A stretch of 64,000 nt of DNA from Alviniconcha marisindica (Eukaryota; Mollusca; Gastropoda; Provannidae): positions 1-64,000 of the forward strand of contig JABMCL010001327.1 of NCBI GenBank assembly GCA_018857735.1, in the 5' to 3' direction. Position 1 is the first letter of the stretch. The number at the start of each line of letters is the position of its first letter. Both the position numbers and the translations under genes were made by a program. Positions 49,401-62,561 of the stretch are shown piece after piece. The notes beneath the pieces were generated by a model. It did not search any database. It was given only the letters and a program-made list of their open reading frames with translations, and was not told where the DNA came from.

Positions 49401-52400
49401 GCCTTGTGACAGGGTAGTGTTATGTATCGTCTCCCTCTTCCCCCACCTCCTGGGATCTTGGTCCCCACCAGGACCTCTTTGGAGACAACTCAGCATCAAA
49501 CAAGTTTAACCTTAAACCTCACATCAGTCATTAAACTGCTTCACACATTTAACATCCCAAAGAAGACTGCATGTACCATCTCTAGCGCAGATGAGCAGGG
49601 ACAGGGCAGTGCTGATGATGTCCACACCATGGTCCGTCTCCAGCCGCTGCAAAACCTCCTGTAGCAACTGCTGTGTGGTGTGAGACATCGACTTCAGCTT
49701 GCTCGTCACCTAGGCAACACATCATGATGCATCAGCTCTGTCGCCGCTGCTGGCACAGTTGTACTGAGAAGCAAATCGCAACATTTGTTTGCAAAATGAT
49801 ACCGGCACTTTTTACTGTTTTTCTTTTTCCTTCTTCCTTTTTTATTTAAAGTCTTTTCACATAAGTGATATTAGACTGCTCTTACAATTATGCTAATAAC
49901 ATGTATCAGCCAATTGCACCAACAAAAATTTACATTAAATGTTTTTACTGTTTTTATGCCACTGTTGGTATAGTTATGCAAGTTGGTATAGTCACTACAG
50001 ACTCTGGGACATGAGATGAAGAATGAATGAGCAGTACTCATGCTCAAAATAATGCAGTTCTGAGAAGGGCACAGCTTCTGGTCACTCAGAATCAGCACTT
50101 GATCAACATGTACTTATATGCACATGCTTGCTTATAGGTGGAAGGGTAAAAATCCACCAAGTACCACACTGTAAATGCTTAGACTGAACCAAGTTTTATG
50201 CAAGAAGGACAATGAAACAATCACATAAAGTCAGAGAGAAATACGCCCAGGGTGCTGTACCTTTTCAAAGACACCAAACACCCTCAGCTCTTCACAGGCC
50301 ATCTTCAGGAAGAGAGGGTTGTGAGCCTCCTTCTTCATCATCAGGAACTTCAGCTGCAACAGAAGAAAACATAAACTACTGGAGAAAAAAATCCAACAAC
50401 AACCAAACTCAGTTTTTGCATGGCAAAAGCACAGTTCTTATTTGTGACTACAAAGGCTGCTTGAACAATGACAAAAAGATAAGGCGAGTCAGATTATTTT
50501 CCCTCCCTTTGAAAAAAAGAGGATGTACCTCTGGTGGAGTTCTTGTACCTTATATTTACACACATATCAGGTGTGGCTCGGGTCTTTGTTGTTGTGCTTG
50601 CGTGGTGTCTTCTGAGCACTAATTAACTCCCTTGCGTGTTGATCCCTCCTGTTGAGCAAATACAAAACTTCCAGCACAGCCCTTGTTTTCTCCCTGATTA
50701 TGTCTCTGGGGGTTCCTGCCATCCAAGTCAACATGTCTCACCTGGCTGGAAGCTTCAGCTGACAAATTTAACTCTATGCACTCCTTCAAGTATTATAACT
50801 ATGCCTTCTGCACTGTATTTGCAAAGTCTTGACCTCTCTCCTGCTTTCCTCTGCTGCCAACATTCCAAAAATTCCAGAACCCGATTCAACACCTAAGTAC
50901 CCTCTACATCTTACACCCTCTGCACCCCTTCACCCTGACAAGGTTTGTCATGGTGTCCCATGACAGATAAGGATGAATCTGCTTGGCAGTACAAAGAACA
51001 CCACACTGAAGCATGGTTGTCCACTTTTACAATTGCTTGCTTGTTACAGAGTCTTGGAGGTGGTCTGATACAGATCCCCCCCCCCCCCCACCCCCCCACC
51101 AAGTTCCTCCAGTCCTGTGAAGATGACTTCCTCTGACTGACTGACCTGGTTGTTGAAGGGTGTTTCATCCAGGGCTTTTCGGTGAGCTGCTAGAGTCTGA
51201 CGCACAACCTCCGCCTTGTCAAACATGTCCAGGGCTCCCACAGTCAGAACCTCCGCCTTCAGTCGCGTCAGTGACTTGTGACACGTGTCGCCCTCTACTG
51301 CCGTGACCACCACCACCACATTCTGAAAGAACGGCAATGCCAATGTTACCACATGCACACTCAGACCTTACAGTGATCTAAACACACCAGCCACTCTCAG
51401 GTACTTCAGTAATGTGTCATGCCTGCTACTGTCTGCAAAAGCTACCATCACAATGCTCTGAAGAATTTTGATCGTAGCCTGAATCCACAGAGATCAGAAA
51501 AGCAGCCTGTGTTACAAATCAACCAAGTCAACCATTCTAAGCAAATATCATACACAGAAACAGCAACCAGAAACTCATACAGAGGCACACACACGCACGC
51601 ATGCACACACACGCACACATATCATGCAAACAGCCAATTAATTTGATGGGCAGACAGATGGATGGAGAGGGACAGACACATACATGCGGCAAAGGATGGA
51701 GAGAGACAGACACACATACATGGGGCAGTAGATGGAGAGAGACAGACACACATACATGGGGCAGAGGATGGAGAGGGACAGACACACATACATGGGGCAG
51801 AGGATGGAGAGGGACAGACACACATACATGGGGCAGAGGATGGAGAGGGACAGACACACATACATGGGGCAGAGGATGTGGAAGCCACGCCAGACTGCAG
51901 GGCTGGTGGGTGTTGTCCATCAGATACAGGCCGTCCACAAAGAGAACCAGCGGGGACGCACACCCGCACATTTCACCCGCCTCTTGAAGCAAGCCGCCGA
52001 ACGTCATCACAAGGTTCCTGCAACACCACAACACACTGAGTCACTGGGGACAGGAAAGAAAACATCACAACAGTTAATAGATTAAACAGAATCTGGTTCC
52101 GCTGCCCTTTAGTATTTCTGTGACTCCTTGGGGGAAAAAACATGGATACTCACACAATGCCTGCCTCTGACGCAAACCAGCAACCGTTACCATGACAGTA
52201 CAAAATGCACACCCAAAAAACTTGTAACTATGGGGCACTACTGCTCATGTGACTGCTTTTGACCCTGAAAGCTTACAGCAACATCACCTCAGTGACTGCA
52301 CTACACACAGACAGACATGCTTAGTGCAGCTGATAACTGGCAGACAGTTTCTTTAGTTTGGGTGGACCAGCCCCTGTACTGCACAGACAAGCTGTTTCCA

Positions 52401-55400
52401 TCTGCAGATGTTTGTCTTGACAGCTTTTTCTGGCAACATGCTCTACAATGTCTTGTTAAAGTGCTCTATTGATTTGCCTTCTGTTTTTAACAGTAGTCAA
52501 GTGTCTGTCACTTTGCACTGCAGGGACCAGTCCCTTATCACTTTGTGGAGGAGGATCAGGTGGGGGTTTTCTCTTCTTTAAGTGGCAGGCTGGCATCTTC
52601 AGGCACCTTGCTGACACAACCCAGCTGTCTGAACTGTAATCTTGTTTGATAAATCTTGCTGGACAGTGGCCTTGTATGTTTCCCAATTATCAATGTTTTC
52701 AGTTACCAATGTTATTCTGGAGGTGGAATCTATATTAGCCACCAATTTTGTTTTATTGTAATTTATCTGAATGTTTTAAGTTATTGGTGAGCCAGAAGAA
52801 TAATGTGTGTGTGGGTGGGTGCGTGTGTGCGTGCGTGTGTGCGTACATTGTTATTGTTAAGTATTTTCCTTGTATTTGAGCGGTTTTTAGCTCCGTGTTT
52901 CATTGAGTTGTTGATGTTTTATTGTTAATTGTATTGAACATTTTTATGTAAATGACGAGCCAGAAAGCATATTTCTCTACACAGAGACAATAAAGTTGCA
53001 TTGTATTGTATTGTATTCCAAGTCCAATCAGATGACAGCAAAATAAATGTTTCCCTGCATGATTCTGCACTGCGTCAGTTGTCTTTTTTCTGACTTTTCT
53101 ACACACAAACTGCACATTACACACAGATATCTGTAGCACACATTTGCGGCTGCTCCAATTCCGCAGGAGAAGCATTTCTATATATTTCCACAAATAGCTC
53201 ACTTTTGTCAATATAAAGTACACTAACTGAACATAAAAAGAACATACTTGAACTCCTCTGGGATGGCAGCAGTCAGGCTGAAGGTGCGCTTAAGCTCCAA
53301 GCACAGGCGTCTCAGCGTTGCTGCCAGGTTGGAGGAGCCAGGCGCGGCCCCCACCACGTGAACCAGCACATGACTGCCACTCACGCAGTGGCGAGACTCC
53401 ACGTAGTCATGGATCACCGACGCCTGCAGCACAGATCCAAGTGTCAAAAATGATCCTAGGATTATAATAATAATAATAATAATAAGAATGTACTCTTTTA
53501 AGTGCTATTTCTCCAAATTAGAGCACATAGCCCATTACAAAGCAAAGAACCAAAACACTGTCAAAAAAATGCATGTACACTCATGCACACACACATACAT
53601 ACACACACAGGCACGCACACATACGCATACACGCACACACACACCCATGCCCTCACCCACCATGAGAGAAGATTTCCCACTGCCAGGTTTCCCCACCAGT
53701 CCCAGAAGGCCGGAGTTGGTGGCAGCGATCTTGCTGACCCACTGTTTGACCAGGGCTTTCCTGCCCACAAACTGCCCCTGTCGGCTCTCCACAAAGGCCT
53801 GGTGCAGTCGCAGGATGTGGGTGTTCTCATCAAGCACGGCCTCCTGGGGATGAAGTGCAACAGATGAGCAGGTGAACTTCAGCACAATTTCACCCCCCCC
53901 CTCCCCCTCTTCTTCCCAATACCATACAGCTGGTGTTGCAACAAGACTGCAGCTTGTCTTCTATTCCTTCCTAGTGTTGTCCCCTCAGTTCATGCCATCT
54001 GCATCACAAACACAACCTCATAGCCCCTCAACATTAAAACCCTTGGTCTAACAACACCGCATCAGTTCTTCCCCTGTCCCTTTCCTGAAGCAGGTGAACA
54101 TAGCGCCTGGGTTGCTATGAGTCCAGAATATTTTTAACAGACACTGCAACTGCTGTGCACAGGTCTCACTGACTAGGATGAAACACAAGCCTTTAGGTCA
54201 CAGGAGTTACCAGACAAACTTATAAAGCTGTCACAGGAGTAACAGACAAACTTATAAAGCTGTCACAGGAATAACAGACAAACTTATAAAGCTAACAAAA
54301 CAAGTCAAGACCAGGGAGTGTCTGTATCAGTGGGCTAGACACGACAAGGTAGCCTCATTAAGGTTACTGCCTTCATTAAGGCAACTGTCATGGCCAAGTG
54401 GACCTGAGGCTCCATGGCTGGCTTGACATCATTACAACCTTGCAATGTTCATGTCAATCACCCCCCCACCCCCACCCCCATGACCTTCCTCTTTTCAGGT
54501 GGCTGGCTGAAAGATGCTGAAGCCAATCTTGGCTGTTTTTCTAATTATGATGATGCTGAAGCAGACCTTGCCCATCTTCCTAATTATCACTATGCTGAAG
54601 TAGACCTTAGCCATCTTTCTAATTATCACTATGCTGAAGCAGACCTTGCCCATCTTCCTAATTATCACTATGCTGATGCAGACCTTGGCTGTCTTTCTAA
54701 TTATGACTATGTTGAAGTAGACCTTGGCTGTTTTTTAAATTATCACAATGCTGAAGTAGACCTTGGCCATCTTTCTAATTATCACTATGCTGAAGCCAAT
54801 TTTGGCTGTCTTTCTAAATATGACTATGCTGAAGTAGACCTTGGCTGTTTTTTTAATTATCACAATGCTGAAGTAGACCTTGGCCATCTTTCTAATTATG
54901 ACTATGCTGAAGTAGACCTTGGCCATCTTTCTAATTATCATTATGCTGAAGCCAATCTTCGCTGTCTTTGTAATTATCACTAGCCAGAAGCTGATCTTGG
55001 CTGTCTTTCTAATCATCACCTCATCTGGGTAGAGTTTCTGAATGGCCAGCCACAGGTTGTTGAGTGCTCGCTGACCAAACTCCTCCAGCTTAGCCACCAT
55101 GGGTTTGTTGTCCACCACACCACCCCACTGACATGGGTACCTGCACAACCAACACAAGTAGATATGGTTATCATCATTCATGCTTGATCTGTTGTCCACC
55201 ACACCAACCCACTGACGTGGGTACCTGCACAACCAGCACAAGTAGATATGGTTATCATCATTCATGCTTGATTTGTTGTCCACCACACCAACCCACTGAC
55301 GTGGGTACCTGCACAACCAACACAAGCAGATATGGTTATCATCATCCATGCTTGATTTGTTGTCCACCACACCACACCACTTACGTGGGTACCTGCACAA

Positions 55401-58400
55401 CCATCACAAGTTGGTACGGTTATCATCATTCATGCTTGATTTGTTGTCCACCACACCACCCCACTGACACGGGTACCTGCACAACCAACACAAACAGATA
55501 CAGTCATCATCATTCATGCTCGATTCGTTGCCCACCACACTACCATACTGATACAAGTATGTGACCATCATAAAAGGAGACATGGTTATCATCATCCACC
55601 CTGGGTCCACCATTTTCCACCACATCCCACTGACAGGTATCTGACCTACACAAAAGGTTGTTCATCCATAGTGGTTCTACTGTCACCAGTCCATCCCACA
55701 AAAATGGACGTGATCACCCAGCAGAGTTCTCTTAAAACATTCATCCCCAATGGTTCTACTGTCCACTGACCCATCCCACAAAAATGGATGTGATCACCCA
55801 ACTGAGTTCTCTCATTCATCCCCAATGGTTCTACTGTCCACTGGCCCATCCCACAAAAATGGACGTGATCACCCAACTGAGTTCTCTCATTCATCCCCAA
55901 TGGTTCTACTGTCCACTGACCCATCCTGCTAAATGGGCCTGATCATCCAGCCGAGTCCTCTCAAACATTCAACCCCAATCTCTACCAATCTCAACCTCTC
56001 TACCAATCCATCCAACTAAAATGAGTGTGATCATCCAGCCACGTCCTGTCTGACAACCCACCCGTCAAAGACCTCCAGCCCACTGGCACGCACTCGGTTC
56101 TTCAGCTGGTTCAGCCGTGCCTTGCTTTCCTCGCTCTCTGCCACAAAGTCTTTCTTGAAGCCTGCTGGTATGTCCCTGGACACATGATTACAATGGGCAT
56201 CACAAGGCACCACCAGCACATCTTTATTTTTTAAAACATGGAGTAAATGCACTACTAAATGAGCTTAGCGAGCCAGAAATGTTCCCTTGGAGATGTTTGC
56301 ACTGCACGAAAAGGCACAAAAAGTCAGACCTCAAACAGGATGTCATGTGATGTCAAACAGTCCAATCAGAAGCAGTCTCCCAAGGTTGCTGTATGATATC
56401 CTAAGGGCTGGGAGAGGGTTACTAACTGTGACCATTGTATCACAGTCATGCTTATGAAGTCAGCGTTCAATACACGTTTTCATAAATCACCATCAGCAAA
56501 TGTGCATTTGAGCAATAATTACACTTTGATCTCTGCTAAATGACTGGGAAGACAAAGCAAGGGGGGTGGAGGGGGGGGGGGGGGTTATGACGGGTTATTT
56601 TGCTATTGGGATTTATCTTCAAAAGTGGACAAGCGTAAGGAATTGGAAAGGTTACAGTTTACTGAATGTTATGTTGCTGTGGATTCATAAAGTGGACAGC
56701 TTAGTGCATTTATTTCAAAGATCAACTTCAACCCCTAAATATACATATGTATGCATAATACAATAGCTCACACATACATGTTTTGTTTCATTGAAGTCAC
56801 AAGCAAAAGTCTCCTCATTGTCAATGACACACATCATTTAATGTTTGAATAAGATTGGGGGGAAATGAATTTGAATGAACAAGCACAGTAACAAATTAGA
56901 AAGGCAAAATACTTGTCAGCAGGCAAACAGGCAAGGCTGTAATCTGACCTACTTAAGAGTAAGACTTAAAAAAGATATCTTTGATGGGTCTGGATTTTCA
57001 GCAGGACCTTCATTTCTGCTTGTCACAATTACAAAAACATCTCTACTGATAGAATAGCATGCATTCTCACTTTTCAAAGCTGTCATTGCGAATGAAGAAG
57101 AATGCTTTCTCCTGAGATTTCTGTGCATCTTTCAAGGCACCAAAGTGCATCTCCAGCTCTGTGACAGATGCTCCTGCCTGATACTGCCGCACACAGTCAA
57201 ACTCTGGTGTGTCAGGCAGCTGGTAATGTGCTGGTACCCAACCGTAGCGGCTGCCAAGCAGACCAAGAAACAGCTGGCATTTGGTCAGTTCCTGCAGGCA
57301 CAGCTCCAGGGTTCTGCACAGGAAGAAATTCCATTTATTGTCGGGCACCAGGAAGCTTTTCCAAGTTAAGGAAACCAAGGTGTTAAGGACAAATATTGCA
57401 GTTAGCACACTTCAAAACAAGTCACAGCTATACTGAAAAGGTCAGCCAATTCAACAGCTATACTCTTATTCTGGTAAATCAGTAGCTAGCACTGACAAGT
57501 AAAACATTTGCAAAATGATTGCCACACAAGGATCTATTGGAGTGAGAAAAAAGTCTAATTTCACCCACACAGGAAAATGGGGAAAAAATGCAGCAGCATA
57601 TTCAAGCAACCAAGTGTGAAGTCATCTGAAGCATGCTGAACCATAACAAGCAAGCAGTCAGGCAGACAGTCCATGCAGTTAACCCCAATGAGTATGCATG
57701 AGTGGGTGACACAACTTCACAGCAGCTTCCTCCAGGTAGCAATGAGCCTTCACTTAGTTTGCCGCAAAGACCTGGAATTGTCTCCCCTCTTCTGTCACAG
57801 TTCAACCTGTAGCTCACAGTGCGCATGTCTAATCTGAATTAAGAACCCTCCACTTCAAACAGCAGTTCTGATGATCAAAGTCAAAACAAAACAAAAAAGA
57901 GGCTCTGAATATTGCAGTATGTTTTCCATGTGTACATGAGTGTATATCTGTGTGCACGCCAAGTGGTGAGCACATATATACACACAGTTGGTCAATGGTT
58001 ACATTGTGAACCCAATATTGTATACAAAATACCATTCATATGTTTAGGTGTATACTCTTGTTCATTTACAGCTACCTTGTTAGGTCACCTGCATGTGCAT
58101 TAATGTTGTACTAGAGGCAGTGCAGAAAAATGGGATTTAAATTCCAGGCACATAATAGCATGTTGGATGTTTTGGAATCGCACAGTTCAAACACAAAGAC
58201 TCTGTGAGCAGAAAGCTGTGAATAGAGAACATCACACTCCCTTCTCTATCGGAAGTAGCATCAGTGTTCAGATTTTGGGCAAAACACTTTCATGGCTCCA
58301 TTACACCAGGTCACTCAGTTGTCAATGAACACACATGAAGATGAAATACAGCTGTCTGAGAGCAAAAGATCCCCAGGAATGAAACAAATGCAAAAACAGA

Positions 58401-61400
58401 ATATTCAGTACAAACAACAATACAGACCTGGCTGTGCTGCTGTACTTGCTGGTGAACGTCTGCATTTCTGCAGAAAAATGCATACAAAATGTACAGATAG
58501 CATAGAGAAATCAGTACTTACCTGTTTGTGCTGGTGGCCTCCTCAGTGACACCCCAGCGCAGGTCCACCTCAAACACGTTGATGAAGTGCTGCCGCCCCA
58601 GGGCCCGTAACTCAGGGAAGACAAAGCGCGTCAGCAGATCTCGCTCTCCGTGCATGTCGCGGAACGTTGATGAGATAAACACTCGAGCAGTGCGCCATCT
58701 GACAATGAATGAATGCTGATGTCAGTGTGACTGTCACATAAGGTTTTCGGCACGACTTTCATGTTTTCACTCCAGAAAAAATAAACAGATCACCGATTTG
58801 TGCACTCTGACCACAAACATTGATGAAAGAACAAAACAAAAATTAAAAACCCAAGCAGTAGACATTAGCTTCAATGCAGCAGTCTTGTCTACAAAAAAAT
58901 TCAAAATGCTGAGTACAGCTGTCCTAAAGTTTCAAAGGGGGGGTATAAAGCAAGAGGTAGGTGACACTCTGGCACTTTGTCTGACTGGGTGTATCTTCTA
59001 GCACTTTCATAGGGTGTGTCTTCTGCCACTTTGTCTGACTGGGTGTATCTTCTAGCACTTTCATAGGGTGTGTCTTCTGCCACTTTGTCTGACTGGGTGT
59101 ATGTTCTAGCACTTTCATAGGGTGTGTCTTCTGCCACTTTGTCTGACTGGGTGCCTTTTTGTTCACTATAAATCTTGTTTAATACATCTTCTCCTTTTTT
59201 ATTTTTTAGTCTCACTGGATATATCTTTTTTTACTTTAAACTTCATTGGGAGTATCCTCTTTCACTCAGGATGTGGGTTATATTTCCCATTGACTGTGCA
59301 CCTGCTTGTGTGCATCTTCATCTTCTTAGGTTTATTGTTTTGCAGCTTTAAGCTTTCAAAGACACCCATCAAGTTTGGTTCCTTTACCTGGGTACCAGTG
59401 ATGGAACAGGTAAGGGTTTTTCAGGTGACAGGACAGGTGCGCTCTTGTCCACAGCCTCCAGAGCCAAGGGGGTGGGTGTCAGAAGGTTGAAGGCCCTGTC
59501 GATGTTCTCCACGTGCAACAGCTGACCTCCACTGCCTCGCTCAGCAATGAACCTAGCACACGAGCAAGCAGAGCAGATGGTATTGCAAGACACCAGTCAG
59601 CAGTAGGCACAAAGCATGATCCAAATGAAATTCCAAAATGCCAGTCAGTGATACCCACAAAGCACAGTTCAAATGATACACTAAACTGTCAGTAGGTAGT
59701 ATGAACAGAGCTTGGAGTAAGCAATCATATAAAAACTAAACTCAGTAGTGTACATCATGCACATGGTAGAAGGTTTGCCAGTGCATAGGTCTGGGGAAAA
59801 CAAAGAAGAACTGGACCAAATAATAAACTCAATGGAGCAATGCAACTGGGCCCACAAATCTCATTTTGGCAAAACAAACACAAACAAAAAACACAAATGT
59901 ACCAGTTACCTCAGGATAGCATCACTGAATCCAGAAATGTAGATGTCATTCTCATGCTCTGCTTTGATCTCTGTGTTGAATCTGAAGAAAAAAGTGAAAA
60001 GAATGTAAATTCAAACCACAAAGACAAATTTAACTGCAGATGACAAAAAATGCATGCCTCCACTTCTTAACAATTTTATTTATCATATGAAACTATTTTT
60101 GAATCATCAATGTTGTATCATATAAAATGGGCAGTCATTTCTGAATCATCACTATTGTATCATTTAACATTGGTCATTCCTTTTATAGTCATTGCTGTTG
60201 TATCAGTATCTACTATGGGCAGTCATTTCCGAACCATTCCTGTTGTATCATTTCAAATCTCACAGCCATTTTTTTTAATCATCTAAACTACCCAAAAATA
60301 TACTCTTGCATTTTTTTCCCTCACCTTTCCAACATTCAGTGACCTTGCAATAATGGTAAAGTCCTTGAAACTATTATTATGTACAGAGTCCAACAGACGT
60401 TATAGCCAGCCAAAGTTGGAAAGACCATTACTCAGTGTATTATGTTTCTCGTCAAGTGCCCCAGCTCTTACATGAAAGCACAAGCAGTGAAAAAGCAAAA
60501 ATTTATGTTTCTCATCAAGTGAAAAAAAGCAGAAATTATGATTATCATCAAGTGAAAAAAGCAAAAATTATTTCTCGTCAAGTGAAAAAAGCAAAAATTA
60601 TGTTGCTTGTTAAGTCAGGAAACCTTTTTTTTTTATGAATAAGATCCAAAGTCCACCCAAAATAGCATCATATATAATGCATACTTCAGTCTCCAGTCAG
60701 AACCAAGCACAGTGTTTACGTACTGGCATCTTCCAGCAGAAGCGTCGATGCTGACGTAGAGCAGGTTGGGGTTAACTAGGTGACGGTAGGGACAGAGGAA
60801 ATCAGCAACCACACTGCCCAAGGGGGCATCCGGTGCCAGTCCAAAGTCCAGGATGATCAGGTTGTCAATCTGCCGCAAAACGTGGTCAGCATTTAAAATG
60901 ATAGGACAGCTTGTTGAAGGAACATGTTAAGGGCAATGGAAAATCACTATACTCGGGCTACCCATATTTTAAAAGCTACCAAGCACAATCTCTGCATTTA
61001 AGGGAGCCAATAAATCAGGACAAAAGGAAGAATACATTAAGCAGTCTGAAAGAGTGCAAGGCCCAGACAGCCTGTGCAGAATCAACAAACGAGGAGTTAA
61101 TTAGCGCTCAAAAGACATCACACAAACACAGTAACAAAGAGCGACACCTGGCATGCGGGTAAATACAAGGTACATAAACTCCTGTCTGAGGATGTACCAT
61201 TGGTGGAGTTTATGTACCTTGTATTTGCTAGCATACCAGATGAGAGTTACCACAGGCAACACAAGTCTTTTGTTTGTTGTGTTGTGTCACATCTTTCAAG
61301 CACTAATTAACTCCCTTGTTTGCAGATTTGTAGTAAAATTCAAAATGTACAATCCCTATTGATACTGCAAGCCCAAAATCAAGTCACTGGAGTACTTACA

Positions 61401-62488
61401 CTCTACATTAACTGTGATATTTGGACATGCACCTTATCCTATTCATATTGCAAGCCCACAATCAAGTCACTGGAGTACCTGCACTCTGTGCTCTGTGTTA
61501 ACTGGGGTATTTGTACACGTCTTATTCTCAGTCTCACAGCAAACCTCCTCAACTCTCTATAATTACAATTACTTGCACTGTGTTATTAACTGTGGCATTT
61601 GTACAGATGTAGGAATCGAGTCTTACTCTAATCCTACATCATGTCTCTAGAAATGACCTGCAATCTGTATTAACTGTGGCATATGTACATGTGTATAAGA
61701 ACTTGAGTCTTACTCTAATCCTACATCAAGTCTAGAAATTACCTGCACTCTGTATTAACTGTGGCATTTGTACACTTGAGTCCAACTCTAATCCTACATC
61801 AAGTCTGCATAATATATTTGTACATGTGTAGGACTCAAGTCTTACTCTAATCCTACATCAAGTCTGTATATGTACATGTGTAGCACTCAAGTTTTACTCT
61901 AATCTCACATCAAGTCTGCATATGTACATGTGTAGGACTCAAGTATTACTCTAATCCTACATCAAGTCTGCATATGTACATGTGTAGGACTCGAGTCTTA
62001 CTCCAATCCTACATCAAGTCTCTCGAAATTACCTGCACTCTATATTAACTGTGGCATATGTACATGTGTCGGACTCGAGTCTTACTCCAATCCTACATCA
62101 AGTCTAGAAATTACCTGCATGCTGTAAATAACTGTGGCATAAGTACATGTGTAGGACTCAAGTCCTGCTCCAATCCTACATCAAGTCTCTCGATATTACC
62201 TGCACTCTGTATTAACTGTGGCATATGTACATGAGTAGGACTTGAGTCTTACTCCAATCCTACATCAAGTCCCTAGAAATTACCTGCACTCTGTCTCGCA
62301 GTTTCTCCCCAAGCACCCAGTAGGGAAAGTCACACACCATGTCCTGTCTCTGCAAAGGAACAGAAGTTCAACAGTGAAAACTTTGTTAAACTGCACCTTC
62401 CAAAGTGCATAGAAACTGCCTGCAAATCACTTGTAAAACACACAAATATCTGACAAAACAGCATGAAAACTCTCTCTCTCTCTCCCTA

Positions 62489-62561
<73 letters not shown>

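Larger units (their letters stand above)
45030..50353 (-). other. TEP1: TEP1 exons 14-21: helical region between NACHT and WD40
   Basis: About 338 residues without catalytic motifs. Seen: [20 protein letters not shown] and ELRVFGVFE, a [20 protein letters not shown] helix, [40 protein letters not shown] and [20 protein letters not shown]. The pattern of winged-helix and superhelical segments after NACHT fits TEP1. Exon 20 has a CAGCAG (NAGNAG) acceptor, so one Ala codon (exon start 46268 or 46265) may be included or skipped. Confidence 0.85.
51146..53843 (-). other. TEP1: TEP1 exons 10-13: NACHT NTPase domain
   Basis: Exon 10 ends in the Walker A loop GKPGSGKSS (codons near 53665-53693), preceded by [12 protein letters not shown]. 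Exon 11 carries [20 protein letters not shown]. Exon 12 carries a hydrophobic strand and acidic residue [12 protein letters not shown], fitting Walker B, then [11 protein letters not shown]. Exon 13 carries [11 protein letters not shown] and [14 protein letters not shown]. This order is that of NACHT STAND-type NTPases. Lys and Ser/Thr of the P-loop are intact, so nucleotide binding is plausible; the canonical Walker B is less well conserved (DGLYLMD). Confidence 0.92.

Noticed and set aside
60720..60869. Donor GTAAAC at 60718-60719 for TEP1 exon 3
   Set aside because: It looks good alone, but joining there puts a stop codon early in exon 4; GTACGT four bases earlier keeps phase.
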